A stretch of DNA of 64,000 nucleotides from positions 326,666-390,665 of the forward strand of contig NW_006766892.1 in assembly GCF_000275845.1 (NCBI RefSeq), written 5' to 3'. Shown here piece after piece: positions 45,844-57,244 of this stretch. The translations under genes were made by a program, and so were the position numbers. Within the stretch, counting starts at the first letter, position 1. Each line of letters opens with the position of its first letter. Below the pieces are notes generated by a model that saw only the letters and a program-made list of their open reading frames with translations, did not search any database and had not been told where the DNA came from. This DNA comes from Dichomitus squalens LYAD-421 SS1. Taxonomy: Eukaryota; Basidiomycota; Agaricomycetes; Polyporales; Polyporaceae.

Positions 45844-47933
45844 ATGCTCGTCGGCAACCTCAACTCTGCCCACCTTAACCGGCATCTCCCCCGTCAGGCA
45901 AACGGCACTCGCGGCTCCGACGGTTGCCTCATCTGCGACGACTTGCAGCCCAGCTGCAACTGTGCGTTTGGGCAGCAATGTGTCCTGATCACTCGGTGGG
46001 TGCTCTACGTCTGCGTTCTAAATCTTATCCCTCTCACCATGTGGCGATTCTGTGGCCGTTCAGTCTCTGCGACCAATGCCCCTACGCATCCTGCATCGCA
46101 GGGAGTTCGTCTGTCTCCTCCAAGAAAGGAGGTGTCAGTGGTGGTGCTGTTGCCGGTGCGGTTATTGCGGTTATCCTTGTGCTCGCAGCGACGGTGGCCG
46201 GCTACTTTTGGTATCGCCGGCGCCAACGCCTGGCAGCACAGAACACCGCATCTGACGAATCCAAGCCCGATGTGCCAGCACGCGCCGAGGAGGTTCTCAA
46301 CAGGCCCGACCCCAACGAGAAGCCTAACTCTCCTCCGCCTCAACTCAGCTCTATCAGAATTTTCTCTGGCTCCCTTCAAGGGACCATCAACCTCGACCCT
46401 GCGGCCTCCACCGCGGGTCGTACCCAGCCTTCGAGCGCATCTGTCCACTCCAACCCGTTCGAGGACAACCATTCGATCCAGACTACATCCACCGGCACTC
46501 AGTCAAACGTTATTCCCATCGCCCTCGTTCCGCCCGGCTCCGTCGAGTCGGGGGCTTCGTCAGCTCAGTCTGCTGAGCACAATGCTCCACAGACTCACGC
46601 GAACGCCCGCAGTGATATGAACCTTGATCATGTCAACGTTTCGAACGATACGCTGACGCCCCCGGGTGCCGCCTACGTTCCGTCTGCACGCGCAGGTGGT
46701 GACAATACTATCAACCGGATGTCGTACATGACCACTGGCAGTTACACGAGCGACTTTTTGGAGACTTCTGTTATTGTCACTCCCACCCGTGGCACCGTCA
46801 AGCAAGTCGTCGGCGTGGCTAAGGCTGAGGTGTTGCGCACACCTCCCAGCGATACCTTGAGCCGAGCCTCGACGCTTTCCAGGCAGGCGCGCTCTCCTTT
46901 GGCGAACTCCAGCTTCGGTCCCGCGGATATCATGCATGAGGAGAAGGAAGAACAGGAGCAGGAGGTGACTGTGCAGGCGAACCCCTTCTCTGACAACCAC
47001 TCGCCTTATTCGAACGGCTCTCCTACGCCCTCTGCTACCACTTTCGGCACTCCTGACACTGCCGATTTCAATAGTAGCCGCGCTCAGTCGCATCAGGGGA
47101 CTGCCAGCTGGCTCCATGAGGATCCTACTCAGCTCTATGGTGGCTCTAACGACGAGCGGCCTGCTAGTATCTACACACAGGCCTCTGCCATTGTGGCGGA
47201 CATTAGCAACGCAAAGCGTGTACACCTCGGTTTCGAGCATGCGACCCAGTTGCCGCAGACGCCCCTCAGTGCGGCATTCAGCTCACCTCGCTCTCCCTAC
47301 CGCATGACCAGCGCGAAGCTCGTCTCCCCCACCGTTATGACCAGCGCGGCCCTTCAAACTGGTGGTAGCAGCTCTGCAGGCGCATTCGAGCAACAGCAGG
47401 CACGTGCACTTAAAGACCTCAAACGTACGTCGATGTCTTCGATGATGACGACTGCCACTGGTGCCGACTCCATCCTCGAGAGCTTCCCCTTCGTGCCCCC
47501 GTCGCCGATCTCGAACCTTCCTCCTCGTACACCTCCGCGCTCGCCTGTCACTCAACAGTCGTTCGCCGGTGCCCAGGATGATCGCAATGCTCAGTCCGCA
47601 CAGGAGATGGTCAACCGCGCACGTGCGTCTGCGTCGTTGTCCAGCACGATCTCTCCGCTCCAGCCTCCCAACCGCAAGGCGCTCGGCATGAGCGTCGCTT
47701 CGAATGGCTCGACGGCGAGCAATGGTCTTGGTTCGTTCCCCTTCCAGATCGACTCGGGTGCTCCTGAGGCAAGCAACGTCTCCACTGCGCCGTCGTCATT
47801 CAGCTCGAGCAGTGGCGGGTCCATCGCGCAACGCAAGCGTGCTAGCTTGGATACTCTTGCACTGACCAGCGACCTCTCCTCCTACCCGCTTGGCTTCGAT
47901 AAGACCCCGGCCCCGCCCGTCCCTCGGCGCTAA
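45844..47933 (+). CDS. OPY2: Opy2-like membrane anchor protein (HOG pathway)
   Basis: A single-pass plasma-membrane protein that in yeast recruits Ste50 and so feeds the Sho1 branch of the HOG osmostress MAP kinase pathway. The N-terminal extracellular domain has the Opy2 cysteine pattern: GCLICDDLQPSCNCAFGQQC, then after an intron (about 45996-46063) LCDQCPYASC. One transmembrane helix follows (GGAVAGAVIAVILVLAATVA), then the positively charged stop YFWYRRRQR, placing the long Ser/Thr/Pro-rich tail in the cytosol. In the tail NPFEDNHS and NPFSDNHS recur, possible docking motifs for Ste50-type partners by analogy. It ends in a proline-rich TPAPPVPRR, a possible SH3 ligand. The open frame extends further upstream, but MLVGNLNSAHLNR is chosen because it follows the CT-rich tract. 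Confidence 0.88.
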
Positions 47934-49229
47934 ACAGCTTGTTGCTGTAGTTCCTCCGCAGCACAACTGCGGTTACGAGCGCGGTGTATGATTATGCGAG
48001 TCCGGAGTACCCATGTGTATCGGAAGACCGTGAACCTCGAAGTCCCCCTCCCTCGCTCTCCCTCCTTTTGTCAGCCCTCTTGACCCCCGATCGCCCTCGG
48101 CTTGGTTTGACTCTGCGGCCTGGTTGACCCGGGCGGGACTCATTTTTCTCCGCGGCCGTCGTTCCTTGCCTGCGTCCGTTCCCAAGTTTGCATTCTGTAC
48201 GTCCTGAAATTTAGCTAGATCTGCTTGAGATAAATATCTTATCTTTGTTTATTTTCAACCTTTGTAGCTACTGGTTTATCTTCTGTCACTTGCTCTGCCC
48301 TGTGTTCTCCCCCCTCTATTCCCCTTCACCCCGCTACCATCCCTCTTTCCGCTCTTCCCGACCGCCTGCGTACCGCATTCGCTTCCCTTTCGCTGTGCGT
48401 GTTGTCCAGTTCGTGCCTCATCGGCGGCGCCGTGCGAGCTCGTCCAATTTTGGTGTGTTCAGTAACGGTGACGGACCCCAGCGCCGCAAAGTTGGTGTGG
48501 CTGCGAGCCGTGGTCCGCCGCGGCGACGCTCTTGTGTTTGGGTTGGTGTTGTGACTATTTATGCATTGCGTGGGTGCAGCGTTTGCGCACCTTGCATGTT
48601 ACGCCTTCGTGGGACAGTAGTCACCGGTGTCGTCGTTCTGTGATGTTCGGCTTTTGTGGTAGCGTTCTCGAAAATATTGGACACTCGTGTTGTGCTCCTA
48701 GTGTCTTCTATTACTCAATCAGTCATTTATTATGCCGCTCCGCCTGCTGCTGTGACCGAGTGTAGAGCCCGACCTCTCGCGTGTGCCTGGGATCATCCAC
48801 TTGCGTTTTGCCAACGTCAGTCAACCTGAAACGATCTTTACGAAACCCGGAGTCAGTACTCGTTCCATGTTTGTCCCGTAAGCCTGTCGCCGAAAGTGAG
48901 ATTACCACCCCTCAAGTGGTAATCCCGAGGCTCCCTTCCGAAATCTTGAACTTGTCCTCTTGCAACCTACAAATGTTTCTTTGTCAACAGCGGCACGATG
49001 AGTCTCGTGACAGGACCTTTCGGCGAAGAAGCTGGAGAAGGCGGCGATGCGGTATGCGGGAGCGGCTGAGTCGTTTGCGTGGCCGCCCGGGTTTGTGGGA
49101 GGTGGACAAGTACTCGTGGTTCGCCGACAAGTATGATTGATTGGAACAACCGTGACATACTGGGTTCGCGTTCCAGACGCTCTGTACATCGCTATGAATA
49201 CATGCAACAGCATATGCCTTCTCAGCATC
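47934..49229. other. Convergent intergenic region
   Basis: 1.3 kb between the Opy2 stop and the stop of the minus-strand F-box gene. The first part (to about 48400) is CT-rich and may be a long 3' UTR. Open frames here show no family similarity. Confidence 0.45.
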
Positions 49230-51383
49230 CTATGATACAATGCCTTCCGGTACGGACCACAACGGCAGCGGCAGGACCTCAGCCTCCTCGCTTTCCCCAT
49301 GGTAGGGGCATCTGTTCGAAGTCGCTGCCGACCACGACCCCAACAAATATCATCAGCCCACGCGATCGCACATATAAGACAGAACTCACAAACGCACTCT
49401 TCAGCGTCCGTCCGGTCATGCTCCACCCTCTCGCCTCCCCAGCTCGCCGTGCGGAACCGCCACCAGTAGCTCCCCGATGCGTCGTGGGACAGAAGCGCGA
49501 CGGACTCGAGCGCGGGGCAATGCGGTTCGAGCATGTCTGCAATCTCGAGCCCGCGCTGTCGGGCGGCGGCGAGCCACGCCATGTGCCGCTTCCCGTCGCC
49601 GGGCCCGCGCAAGCAGGCTGAACGCGGGCCGGTGGAGTCGGGGAAGTTGAGGTTCAGACGGAGGGTGCGGAGGTGTGCTAGCGGTGTGAGGACTTGTGTG
49701 ATGTGTTTCTGCGAGAGCACAATTGGTCAGCCGGTCCGCATCAGCAGCCTTCGTGAAGGATGGGTAGAGATGGTGAGGGGGGCTGAGGACAAAGACGCAC
49801 ATAGTTGACTTGCCCGCCATTCCGATATCGGTGAAGCTCAAGATGCACGAGCCGCGGGAATGACGATGCGACGTAGCGCAGGAGCGCGTCGTCCGCACTG
49901 TCTGCAAGGTATACCAGCTCGAGCTTCTCAAGGTAATCGAGGGACATGCGCTTCAGGATCTGCAGGCACTCGGACGCAGTCAGCAGTGGCGACGTCCAGT
50001 GGCTCAGCACATATGGCATTTCCTCGTGGTAGTAATATCGCGGCCAGTCGCGCAGCGACAAATGCGTGATATTTGTAGCAGAGATGGAGAATATAGCATC
50101 TTCCGGGTCAGGGTATGCGAGTATGAGGGTCCGGAGCTCCGGAAGGTCGATAGATTGGCGTCCAAGGATTGGCCCCCGGCCAACCTTGAGCGCATACGGT
50201 TGAGCAGCCTGGAGAACGAGTTTGTGTAATCGAGGCATCTGCGAGAGTAGTCGGGCTAGGGTCGTGGACTGACTTCGATAGTGGTACCGGCCAATCAAGG
50301 ATATCTCTCGAAGACGCGGCCAGAGCAACTCAGACATGCGTGCTATGGGCGCAGACTCCATGGGTAGCTCGAGGACCTCAGCCGTGTTTGAAATACCCAG
50401 AGTGATCAGGGCGAGACATTGAGATTCGAGCGCTATTTCGGTAGCTATGCTCCTGCGCTCCACCGTATCAGTGACTGCCTCGCGCCATACCGACGGCGCG
50501 TAGGTCAGGTGTGTCACAGAAACATTCGGAGGGTAGGGGGAATCTACCCTGGGGTCGGGGTGCAGGCCTGCCCAGCGTACGCTGCGGGTGAATGTGAGGG
50601 AGAGCACAGATGGGTTCGCGAGGCACTTCTTCATGAGCTCCAAGTGCACAAGTTTTAGAGTGCATCGAAACGAGACGGAGCGCAAGGAAGGAAGATAGTC
50701 AAGCTCGAGACCAGGTCTTGGTGGCGTGTCGAGACATTGCTTCTCTCCAGTGAATGAGTACTTTTGAACGGGAGTTATTGACAGTAGCCCCCTCTGACTA
50801 TACGCAGATGGTAGCTGTCTGGGACACTCGCCAAGGAACGCGTCGCCGAGGACCGGCGTGCAGTACAGTAAGTCGAGGGAAGTCATTTCTGGACTCCCCC
50901 ATTCCGGAGTCGAGCTGAAGTCAGAGCTGATCTGAGTCGCGACCTTCTCAAGCTGGATGCTAGGGAAGGGCTTGTAATTGAAATACGTGAGGTGCCTAGG
51001 GAAATCCGATATCAGTATGGTATGCTGAACTTGTTGCCTATTAGATTACTTACGCCACATGGGGACGGATTGCTTCAGGTGGGATACCCCTCTCCCCATC
51101 CGGATATGCGGTGCAATGCGCGAAGAGGATGGGCATACACGCCGCGCGAATGCGGCGGGATGTTTGAGACAAAAGCCCGAGTGTGCCTCTTGTCTGCGAA
51201 GTGGCGAGCGCGATGAGACGGAAAACATCTTCAGGTAGCGTCTCAAGCCTGGGCAGTAGAGATGTGACTTTTCAGGATATAAGCTCTTTAGAAATGAAGG
51301 TATTGATCGTACGTGAGAGATTGGATCTGGATCGGATGCAGACCAGCGGCAGCGGAGGTTTGGGTGGCGGTTTGTGGTTGCAT
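49230..51383 (-). CDS. F-box / leucine-rich-repeat protein
   Basis: A probable substrate receptor of an SCF ubiquitin ligase. The first exon reads MQPQTATQTSAAAGLHPIQI. After an intron the F-box follows: ETLPEDVFRLIALATSQTRG and LLSQTSRRIRAACMPILFAH. A long exon (49741-50886 and upstream) carries about ten irregular leucine-rich units such as MTSLDLLYCTPVLGD, LPSLRSVSFRCTLKLVHLEL, RLHKLVLQAAQPYALKV, LPELRTLILAYPDPEDAIFS and NITHLSLRDWPRYYY. The next exon has HITQVLTPLAHLRTLRLNLN and CPALESVALLSHDASGSYWW. The last exon, reached by a GTGAGT donor, ends VLPLPLWSVPEGIVS at TAG 49230-49232. This is a common type in Agaricomycetes, unrelated in detail to the tandem F-box genes further right. Its target is unknown. 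Confidence 0.82.
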
Positions 51384-51768
51384 GGGCGTCGAGGCTGGTC
51401 TAGACTAGTCTCCGGCGACAAGCTGCGCAGAAATGATGCCTAGTCGAGTTCTGTGCGATTAAGTATCGCCGACCGAGTGGATGTATGCGCGCAGTGGCGG
51501 CAGATGATTGCCCAGGCAGGTGGCGGGCTCGAAAAGGATGGTGACCGTGGCGTTTACGGAACGCACTCGGCTGTCCGGCGCTCATCCGATGCCTTTTCCC
51601 ACAGATGAAGCGCTCTCGACCTGCGAGTGCTTTTGGGTTGCCGGTGTTTGTGCGCACATGTGATAGGCTCCTCCATGCACTCCATGGCACAACCGGCAGA
51701 CCATCCTCTCATCCGTCTTCTCGCTCATCCTCCCGACTCCTTCGCCCCCGTCACTGTGTATAGCCAGC
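51384..51768. promoter_or_regulatory. Divergent promoter F-box/LRR gene and PMP47-like carrier
   Basis: 385 bp between divergent start codons. The plus-strand gene is preceded by a CT-rich stretch (about 51709-51755). No TATA seen. Confidence 0.45.
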
Positions 51769-53071
51769 ATGAGTGACTCTGTGATCCACGCTCTCGCTGG
51801 GGCCGCCGGCGGCATTGTCGCCATGTCGGCGACCTAGTGAGTTTTTCCTGCGCAATCCAACCTGTGAAGTCATAGGTCCTAAGCGGATATTTCCTGTGTA
51901 GCCCGCTCATTTTCCTCTCGACGCGTGCGGCGGTTGAGACTAAGAAGGAGCACAAGGTCCGTCGCACTAGCACGCCGCTACAGGGACACATCTGAATTGC
52001 TCGCCTTGGAATAGACCCCATATGAAGCTGTCCTTGACATCATCAAACGGGAGGGTTTCTTCGGCCTGTACAGCGGGCTGAACTCCAGCTTGCTTGGCAT
52101 CGCGGTCACCAATGGGTACGTGCCATTCTCCTGCTCTGTATAACTTCACACCCTACTCGTCGTTTCGTGCTACGACTCGCCTGAACACTCTGCTTCGTCG
52201 CCCCGGCACTGACCCCGCCTTATGCGCAGGGTATACTACTACTTCTACGAGGGTACGCGTAACCTCCTCCTCAAAGCCCGCACCGGCAGCAAAGGCCTCA
52301 GCACCCTCGAGTCCATGCTCGCAGGCCTCATCGCAGGCTCCGCAACGACCGTCATCTCCAACCCCATCTGGGTCGTCCAGACCACCCAGGCGGTTTACAC
52401 CTTGCCGGACCCGGACAAAGCTTCGCCCGAGGGTGCTCCCCGAGCCGAGCGCCCAGGCATCCTCCAGACCATCCAGCACATCCTCCGCAAGGACGGCATC
52501 GCCGCGTTCTGGCGGGGGCTGGGGCCTGCGCTCGTGCTGGTCATCAACCCCATCATCCAGTATACGGTGTTCGAGCAGCTGAAGAACTGGCTCGTCAAGG
52601 GGCGGACGGCGAAGCTGAGGGCGGGCGGGGCGAAGAACGCAGTTGCGATCCTGTCAGACTTCGACTACTTCTTGCTCGGCGCGTTGTCGAAGCTTGTGGC
52701 GACCTCCTCAACTTACCCATACATGTGCGTTTCTAACAATCTGCCGTCGAAGTCTCGTTGCTCATACCTGTGCATCCGCGTCCCGTCAGTGTCGTTAAGA
52801 GCCGTTTGCAGGCTGGTCAAGCCCATGCTCAGAGATACAAGTCCGCGCTTGACGGCATCCTCACGATCGTGAAGGAGGAGGGCATCGAGGGCTTGTACAG
52901 GGGTGTCGGCAGCAAACTGATCCAGAGCGTCTTGACGGCAGCCATTCTCTTTGCTGGCCAGAAGCGCATCTACGAGGTGACGAAGAAGGTGCGTGTCCTC
53001 CACTTTTCCTCGATCGATGTGTGATTGACATGCCTGCTCTCCAGGCTTTGGCTCCAGTTATTGTCAAGTAG
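51769..53071 (+). CDS. Peroxisomal carrier, PMP47/SLC25A17/ANT1-like
   Basis: A mitochondrial-carrier-family protein with three repeats, of the peroxisomal branch that exchanges ATP/AMP or CoA/FAD/NAD across the peroxisomal membrane. The start MSDSVIHALAGAAGGIVAMS begins repeat 1, whose signature is TYPLIFLSTRAAVETKK; EGFFGLYSGLNSSLLGIA ends it. Repeat 2 has LAGLIAGSATTVISNPIWVV and GIAAFWRGLGPALVLVINPI. Repeat 3 has LGALSKLVATSSTYPYI, VVKSRLQAGQAHAQRYKSAL and GIEGLYRGVGSKLIQSVLTA, ending APVIVK at TAG 53069-53071. The weakened first signature (PLIFLSTR rather than PLDxxKxR) and ISNPIWVVQTTQ are typical of PMP47-type carriers. Four or five introns interrupt it, and one splits the VYYYFYEGTRN exon start near 52228. 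Confidence 0.92.
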
Positions 53072-53553
53072 TTGTCAAGTAAAACGTTGTATCGTATCGA
53101 TAGCATACAATCTGGTATAATTGAACACTTCGGCATACTGTAGGCTCTTGAGGGCGCGCTGTGGCTAGGCTACTATGCTAGCCTTCGGACCTCCAGGCAC
53201 TCGTGGTCCTTCACATTCAGTGAGAACGTGCACGGTTTCCGGTAAAGCTTGATTGGTATTCTACTTGGTCAAAGCTTCACCTGCACATCTGACAGTGGAT
53301 CTTGCCGTCGACTGCTTCAAGAGGTACCGGATGAGTTATTTTTAGTGTCCTGTTATCTTTCCTCCTGCCGCTCTTCATGTCAGCCGCTTGAACGCAGTTG
53401 CTTCAGGGCGTCTCCGCGTTGCCGTACATAGCAGGCGCCCATTGTCTTGATCGCAAGACCCGGTCACTTGCCCTCGAACCCTCGAATTCTCCCCTTGCCC
53501 TGTGTCGCATACTCGAGTTATCACTGGAATGGACATCCTGCGTCTGATAAGCT
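53072..53553. other. Intergenic region left of the MITE
   Basis: 482 bp between the carrier gene stop and the MITE. No supported gene, RNA or repeat. Confidence 0.4.
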
Positions 53554-53556
53554 AGT

Positions 53557-53980
53557 GGATGACTTCCCATAAGGATCTACGGCCATTTTGTCGTCCGTAG
53601 ATACTGAAAGTGTCCTATCCGCCGAGATGCCGATGCCGATTTGTACTCCGCTTTCGAGGCCGACGTCCGTAGATGCTGCAAGCGCCCAAAATCTAGAAGG
53701 GGGGGTCGACCCCCCTTTCTAGACCTAAACGCAGCCGTAGAAGCTCGCTTGAGGTCGTAAACGACTCGAAAGGAAGGTGCCATCATCACAAATTGTGTTG
53801 GGATCAATCGCCTACTACATTGGGTGCTGATGTAAGGCGCAAAAGAGCACGTGCATAGCATTAGACGCTCTCCGGATATCCCGGCCTGATCATTGAGCGC
53901 CCGAGATCTCTGGACAGATTAGAGCTCCGATATATGTCTACGGACACTCCAGAGCCGTAGATCCTTATGGGAAGTCATCC
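53557..53980. mobile_element. 424-bp MITE with 27-bp perfect terminal inverted repeats
   Basis: The ends are perfect inverted copies over 27 bp: left 53557-53583 starts GGATGACTTCCCATAAGG and right 53954-53980 is its reverse complement. Each end is followed outward by AGT (53554-53556 and 53981-53983), a likely 3-bp target duplication. Inside, GTCCGTAGAT occurs twice near the left end, a GTCCGTAGA copy in reverse lies near the right end, and a central palindrome of about 31 bp surrounds GGGGTCGACCCC. There is no coding capacity. The superfamily cannot be assigned with certainty. Confidence 0.85.
53692..53722. repeat. Central G/C palindrome inside the MITE
   Basis: TCTAGAAGGGGGGG then TCGA then CCCCCCTTTCTAGA: an almost perfect palindrome that would form a strong hairpin in single-stranded DNA or RNA. 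Confidence 0.8.
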
Positions 53981-53983
53981 AGT

Positions 53984-54300
53984 CTGGCGACTGCGCCTCG
54001 AAATGTGTTATCGGCAGCGTTCTCGACGGACCACCTGATAAGTGCGCGCACACGGTTCCTCAGATTCAGACCAGCCAGCCCGCGTCTCCTGTCTCACGGG
54101 TGGAGGTTTTACGCGGGGCCGCGACGCCAGGTACTCCAGTAGATATCTCTGGGGAATGGCGGGCCGGAGGGCGTTCCTCCACGGTCATATTCCGCCCTGT
54201 TCACGCTCAGTGCCCCTCCGTCCTCTTCTTGTCCTTATCTCGTGCTTCGTTCTCCCTACTGAAGCTCGAAGGACGACGGAAGAAGACAGGCAGGTGCAAG
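53984..54300. other. Intergenic region, presumed promoter of the ATG22-like gene
   Basis: 317 bp from the MITE to the next start codon. The MITE lies within the upstream region and could influence expression. No TATA seen. Confidence 0.4.
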
Positions 54301-56686
54301 ATGTCTCGCCTCCCAGCTCCCGAGATTTTGCCCGAGGTGATGGCGAACCCGCTTGTTACGACGTACTCAAGGGACGGAGGCACGAAGGATGCGAGCGTGG
54401 TTGGAGGTCGTGCGGACGAGTCTATCGCGATCGCCCCGGTGCGGAGGGAAGAGCCGATCGTCACTCGCAAGGTCTGTACTTGTTCTCATGAGGCTTGTGG
54501 GGGCCATGGAATGTTGAATGCCTTTGTCGGGACAGGAACTTTGGAGTTACTACCGTATGTCGCTTGTGGAGCTGCGTGTATGTGCGCGTTCTGATTAGTT
54601 CCGACGCGTTGGGAAGTGTACTACAACGGAGACAACGTACGTCCATCCTCGCTCTGGTCAGGAACTGGTCTCACGAAGCGGCGTCTTCTAGGGTGTAGGA
54701 CCAAACGGTTGGTACTGTGCCCGACACAGTCGCGCAAGGTCGCTGAATATACTGTTTACTAGGCTACTCCATGACATTGTTCCAGTCGCTCGCGACAGCA
54801 GCTGGGTTCGATCCCGTCAAGGGCCCTGGTTCTAGCTGTAATGCGTCCGATGCGTCCGGCCAGTGTGTCCTCCCTTGGGGCGGAGGCACCAAGGCAGTCA
54901 GCTCTGTCGTGCTAGTCTCCAATGGCGTCAGCTTCGCTGTAAGTGTTTGTCTCAGTCTCCGAGTAGACATGCTGATACGAAGGGTTGTAAGATCATGACC
55001 GCCATCTTCACCACTATCGGGTCTGCCGCAGACTACGGAACGTTCGGTCGCTGGCTGCTCCTTATCCTCACTATCATATGTTGGGGTGCTCAGTTTGCTA
55101 GCATGTCTCTGACATGTGCGTGCATTCATCTACTTCGCTTCCGCATGTAGTGTGTCGGCATATACTTACGCTCTTAAAGCTCCGGACAGGTGGGGCGTCG
55201 CGATGGCACTCTACATGATTGGCTTCATCACGTATGGCGCAACGCTCGTGTTCTACGCAGCGGTCTTTCCGAGGCTAGCGCGCAACACGCAGCATGCGCG
55301 TGACCTCAGGGAGAAGTACGAGAGAGGTGAGGTCTCCGCGGAGGAGTACGAGGTTGAGGAGAGTATGGAGAAGAACCGTATAAGCAACATCAGCACGGTG
55401 AGCTTTATTAGCTGTTTGTACCTGCACGAGGGTCTCACCGATGCATGAGAACAGATGCATAGCAATGTCGGTTACATCGTCGTGCTGGCACTCAACCTTT
55501 CGCTTCTGCTCCCTCTCATGAACAACCCCAAAGTGAACAACTATGTCCTCGTTTTGTGAGTACATCTCGACACCACTTGCTCACAGATCGATCTCATGTT
55601 TGACGACGCTCAGGACAAACGGATACTGGGTGCTCACTGGTATCTGGTGGTGTCAGTTCTTCCCAAGATCATATCTCAGGTTATTTGGCCCTGCTAACTG
55701 GCACGCTGTATAGTCATCTTCCAACAACCACGTCCTGGACCCCCTCTTCCCAAGGGCGAGCACTATGTCACCGTGGGCTGGAAACAGATCTGGATCGCCT
55801 TCAAGCAGTACAAGAAGCTCCCTTACACCTTCGTGTACCTGATTGCATTCTTCTTACTAGCTGATGTGCGTGTCTTCGAATCCTTCACGCATTCCCGGTT
55901 GGTTTACGCACATATATGCAGGGTCTTAACACAACCGGGACGCTCGTATCGATCTGCCAGAATGACAAGTTCCATTTCTCGTTCCTCCAGAACACGTACC
56001 TAGGCCTCTCGCAGGCGATCACGTCCACTATCAGCACGCTCGGCTTCTGGTACATCCAGCGGTACTGGAAGATCTCCACCAAGACGATGTTTGTCGTGAC
56101 TAACGTCGTGACGATCATGATACCGCTGTGGGGTATGATTGGCATCTGGACGCCTAAGCTCGGGTTCCATAACGTCTGGGAGTTCTGGGCGTACAACGTT
56201 GTCTTCGGTCTGTTCCAAGCGCCGTACTACGCGTTCTCGCAGACTATGATGGCCGAGCTGACGCCTCCCGGCTTCGATAACATGGTACGTCGCTCTCGCT
56301 CGTCGACCAGGGCTGGTTCTGAGGAATATCTGGCGGGGGCCACTTTGCAGTTCTTCGGCTTGTTCGGACTATCCAACCGCGCGTCGTCCATGATTGGCCC
56401 GAACGTCATCCAAGCCATCATCGACAACACGGGCAACAATTGGAAAGGGTTCCCGTTCCTCTTCGCCCTGTGCACTGCTGCGAGCTTGGTTATCTGGTTC
56501 GGTGCGTACTCTCTCCCTTCCCAGGACGATGATCTTCGATGCGAACTTGGTGCTGCAGGTGTCGATGTCACCACTGGGCGGCGCGACGCCGTCTCGTGGG
56601 CCGAGAAGCACCGCTCGTATGCCGACACGGGGATTTGGTCTGAAGAGCCGGAGGAGGGGTCGATTGATTCCCCCCGGAAGAAGTAG
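54301..56686 (+). CDS. ATG22: Atg22-family transporter (MFS-like)
   Basis: A multi-pass membrane transporter of the Atg22 family; yeast Atg22 exports amino acids from the vacuole after autophagy. The start MSRLPAPEILPEVMANPLVT leads to VTRK, and three short exons then restore ELWSYYLYYNGDNG and VGPNGY, the family N-terminal signature. It continues SMTLFQSLATAAGFDP, FTTIGSAADYGTFGRWLLL, RWGVAMALYMIGFITYGATL, EHYVTVGWKQIWIAFKQYKK, FVYLIAFFLLADGLNTTGTL, LGLSQAITSTISTLGFWYIQ, QAPYYAFSQTMMAELTPPGF and FFGLFGLSNRASSMIGPNVI. The acidic loop (EKYERGEVSAEEYEVEE) and basic C-tail are cytosolic by family topology. Fungi often have several paralogues, so strict orthology to ATG22 is not certain. About nine introns. 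Confidence 0.9.
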
Positions 56687-57244
56687 GGCGTGGTACAATT
56701 GGACAAGTCTTCGTGACTCTAGATGAATTCCTTAGCTGCTTCAGTTGGTTTTATTTTCTTCTGTGGTAATTGTATGACTGCAACGAAGTGACGAACGAGA
56801 TATACGACTTGCTTGTTCTCTGCACGGTCTGTCTGTCTTCTCCAGCCATCTATCTCGCTCTTGCGTCACTCGGAACATACATGCTGCCGGATGGGCTCAT
56901 CTGGTGAGTTTTTGCACCCACGTCTTGCGGTTGCTATCTTCCAATTTGGGTACAGTTCTGACAGTGCTCTAGTGAGGATCTGTCGTCGACGTATGTATAC
57001 TTCAGCATTGAGATCCGCATATAGCATCCCAGAAGGCTGCGGATTCCCACAGGTAAGTAAGAAGATGCCCGACGAGTGCTGCGATTGCTGTCGTCGCAGC
57101 ACTTGAGTTATAGCAGCGCAACCGCAGGAGGTTTCTCCGTGTATCGTCGTAGCCTTCAAGGCCTACACTTCTACGTGCGGACGGAGCAACACATGTCGGC
57201 TATGGCTTGAGTATCCTGGATATCATCTGATATCGTTACAAAGG
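56687..57244. other. Intergenic region
   Basis: 558 bp between the transporter gene and the first tandem F-box-like gene. Nothing supported. Confidence 0.4.

Noticed and set aside
45664..46620. Plus-strand open frame of 318 codons upstream of and overlapping OPY2
   Set aside because: It is in the wrong frame for the Opy2 Cys pattern and transmembrane helix and has no similarity of its own.
54801..54825. GGGTTCGATCCCGTC, resembling a tRNA T-arm
   Set aside because: It encodes GFDPV in the ATG22-like protein, and no acceptor stem, D-arm or anticodon arm fits around it.
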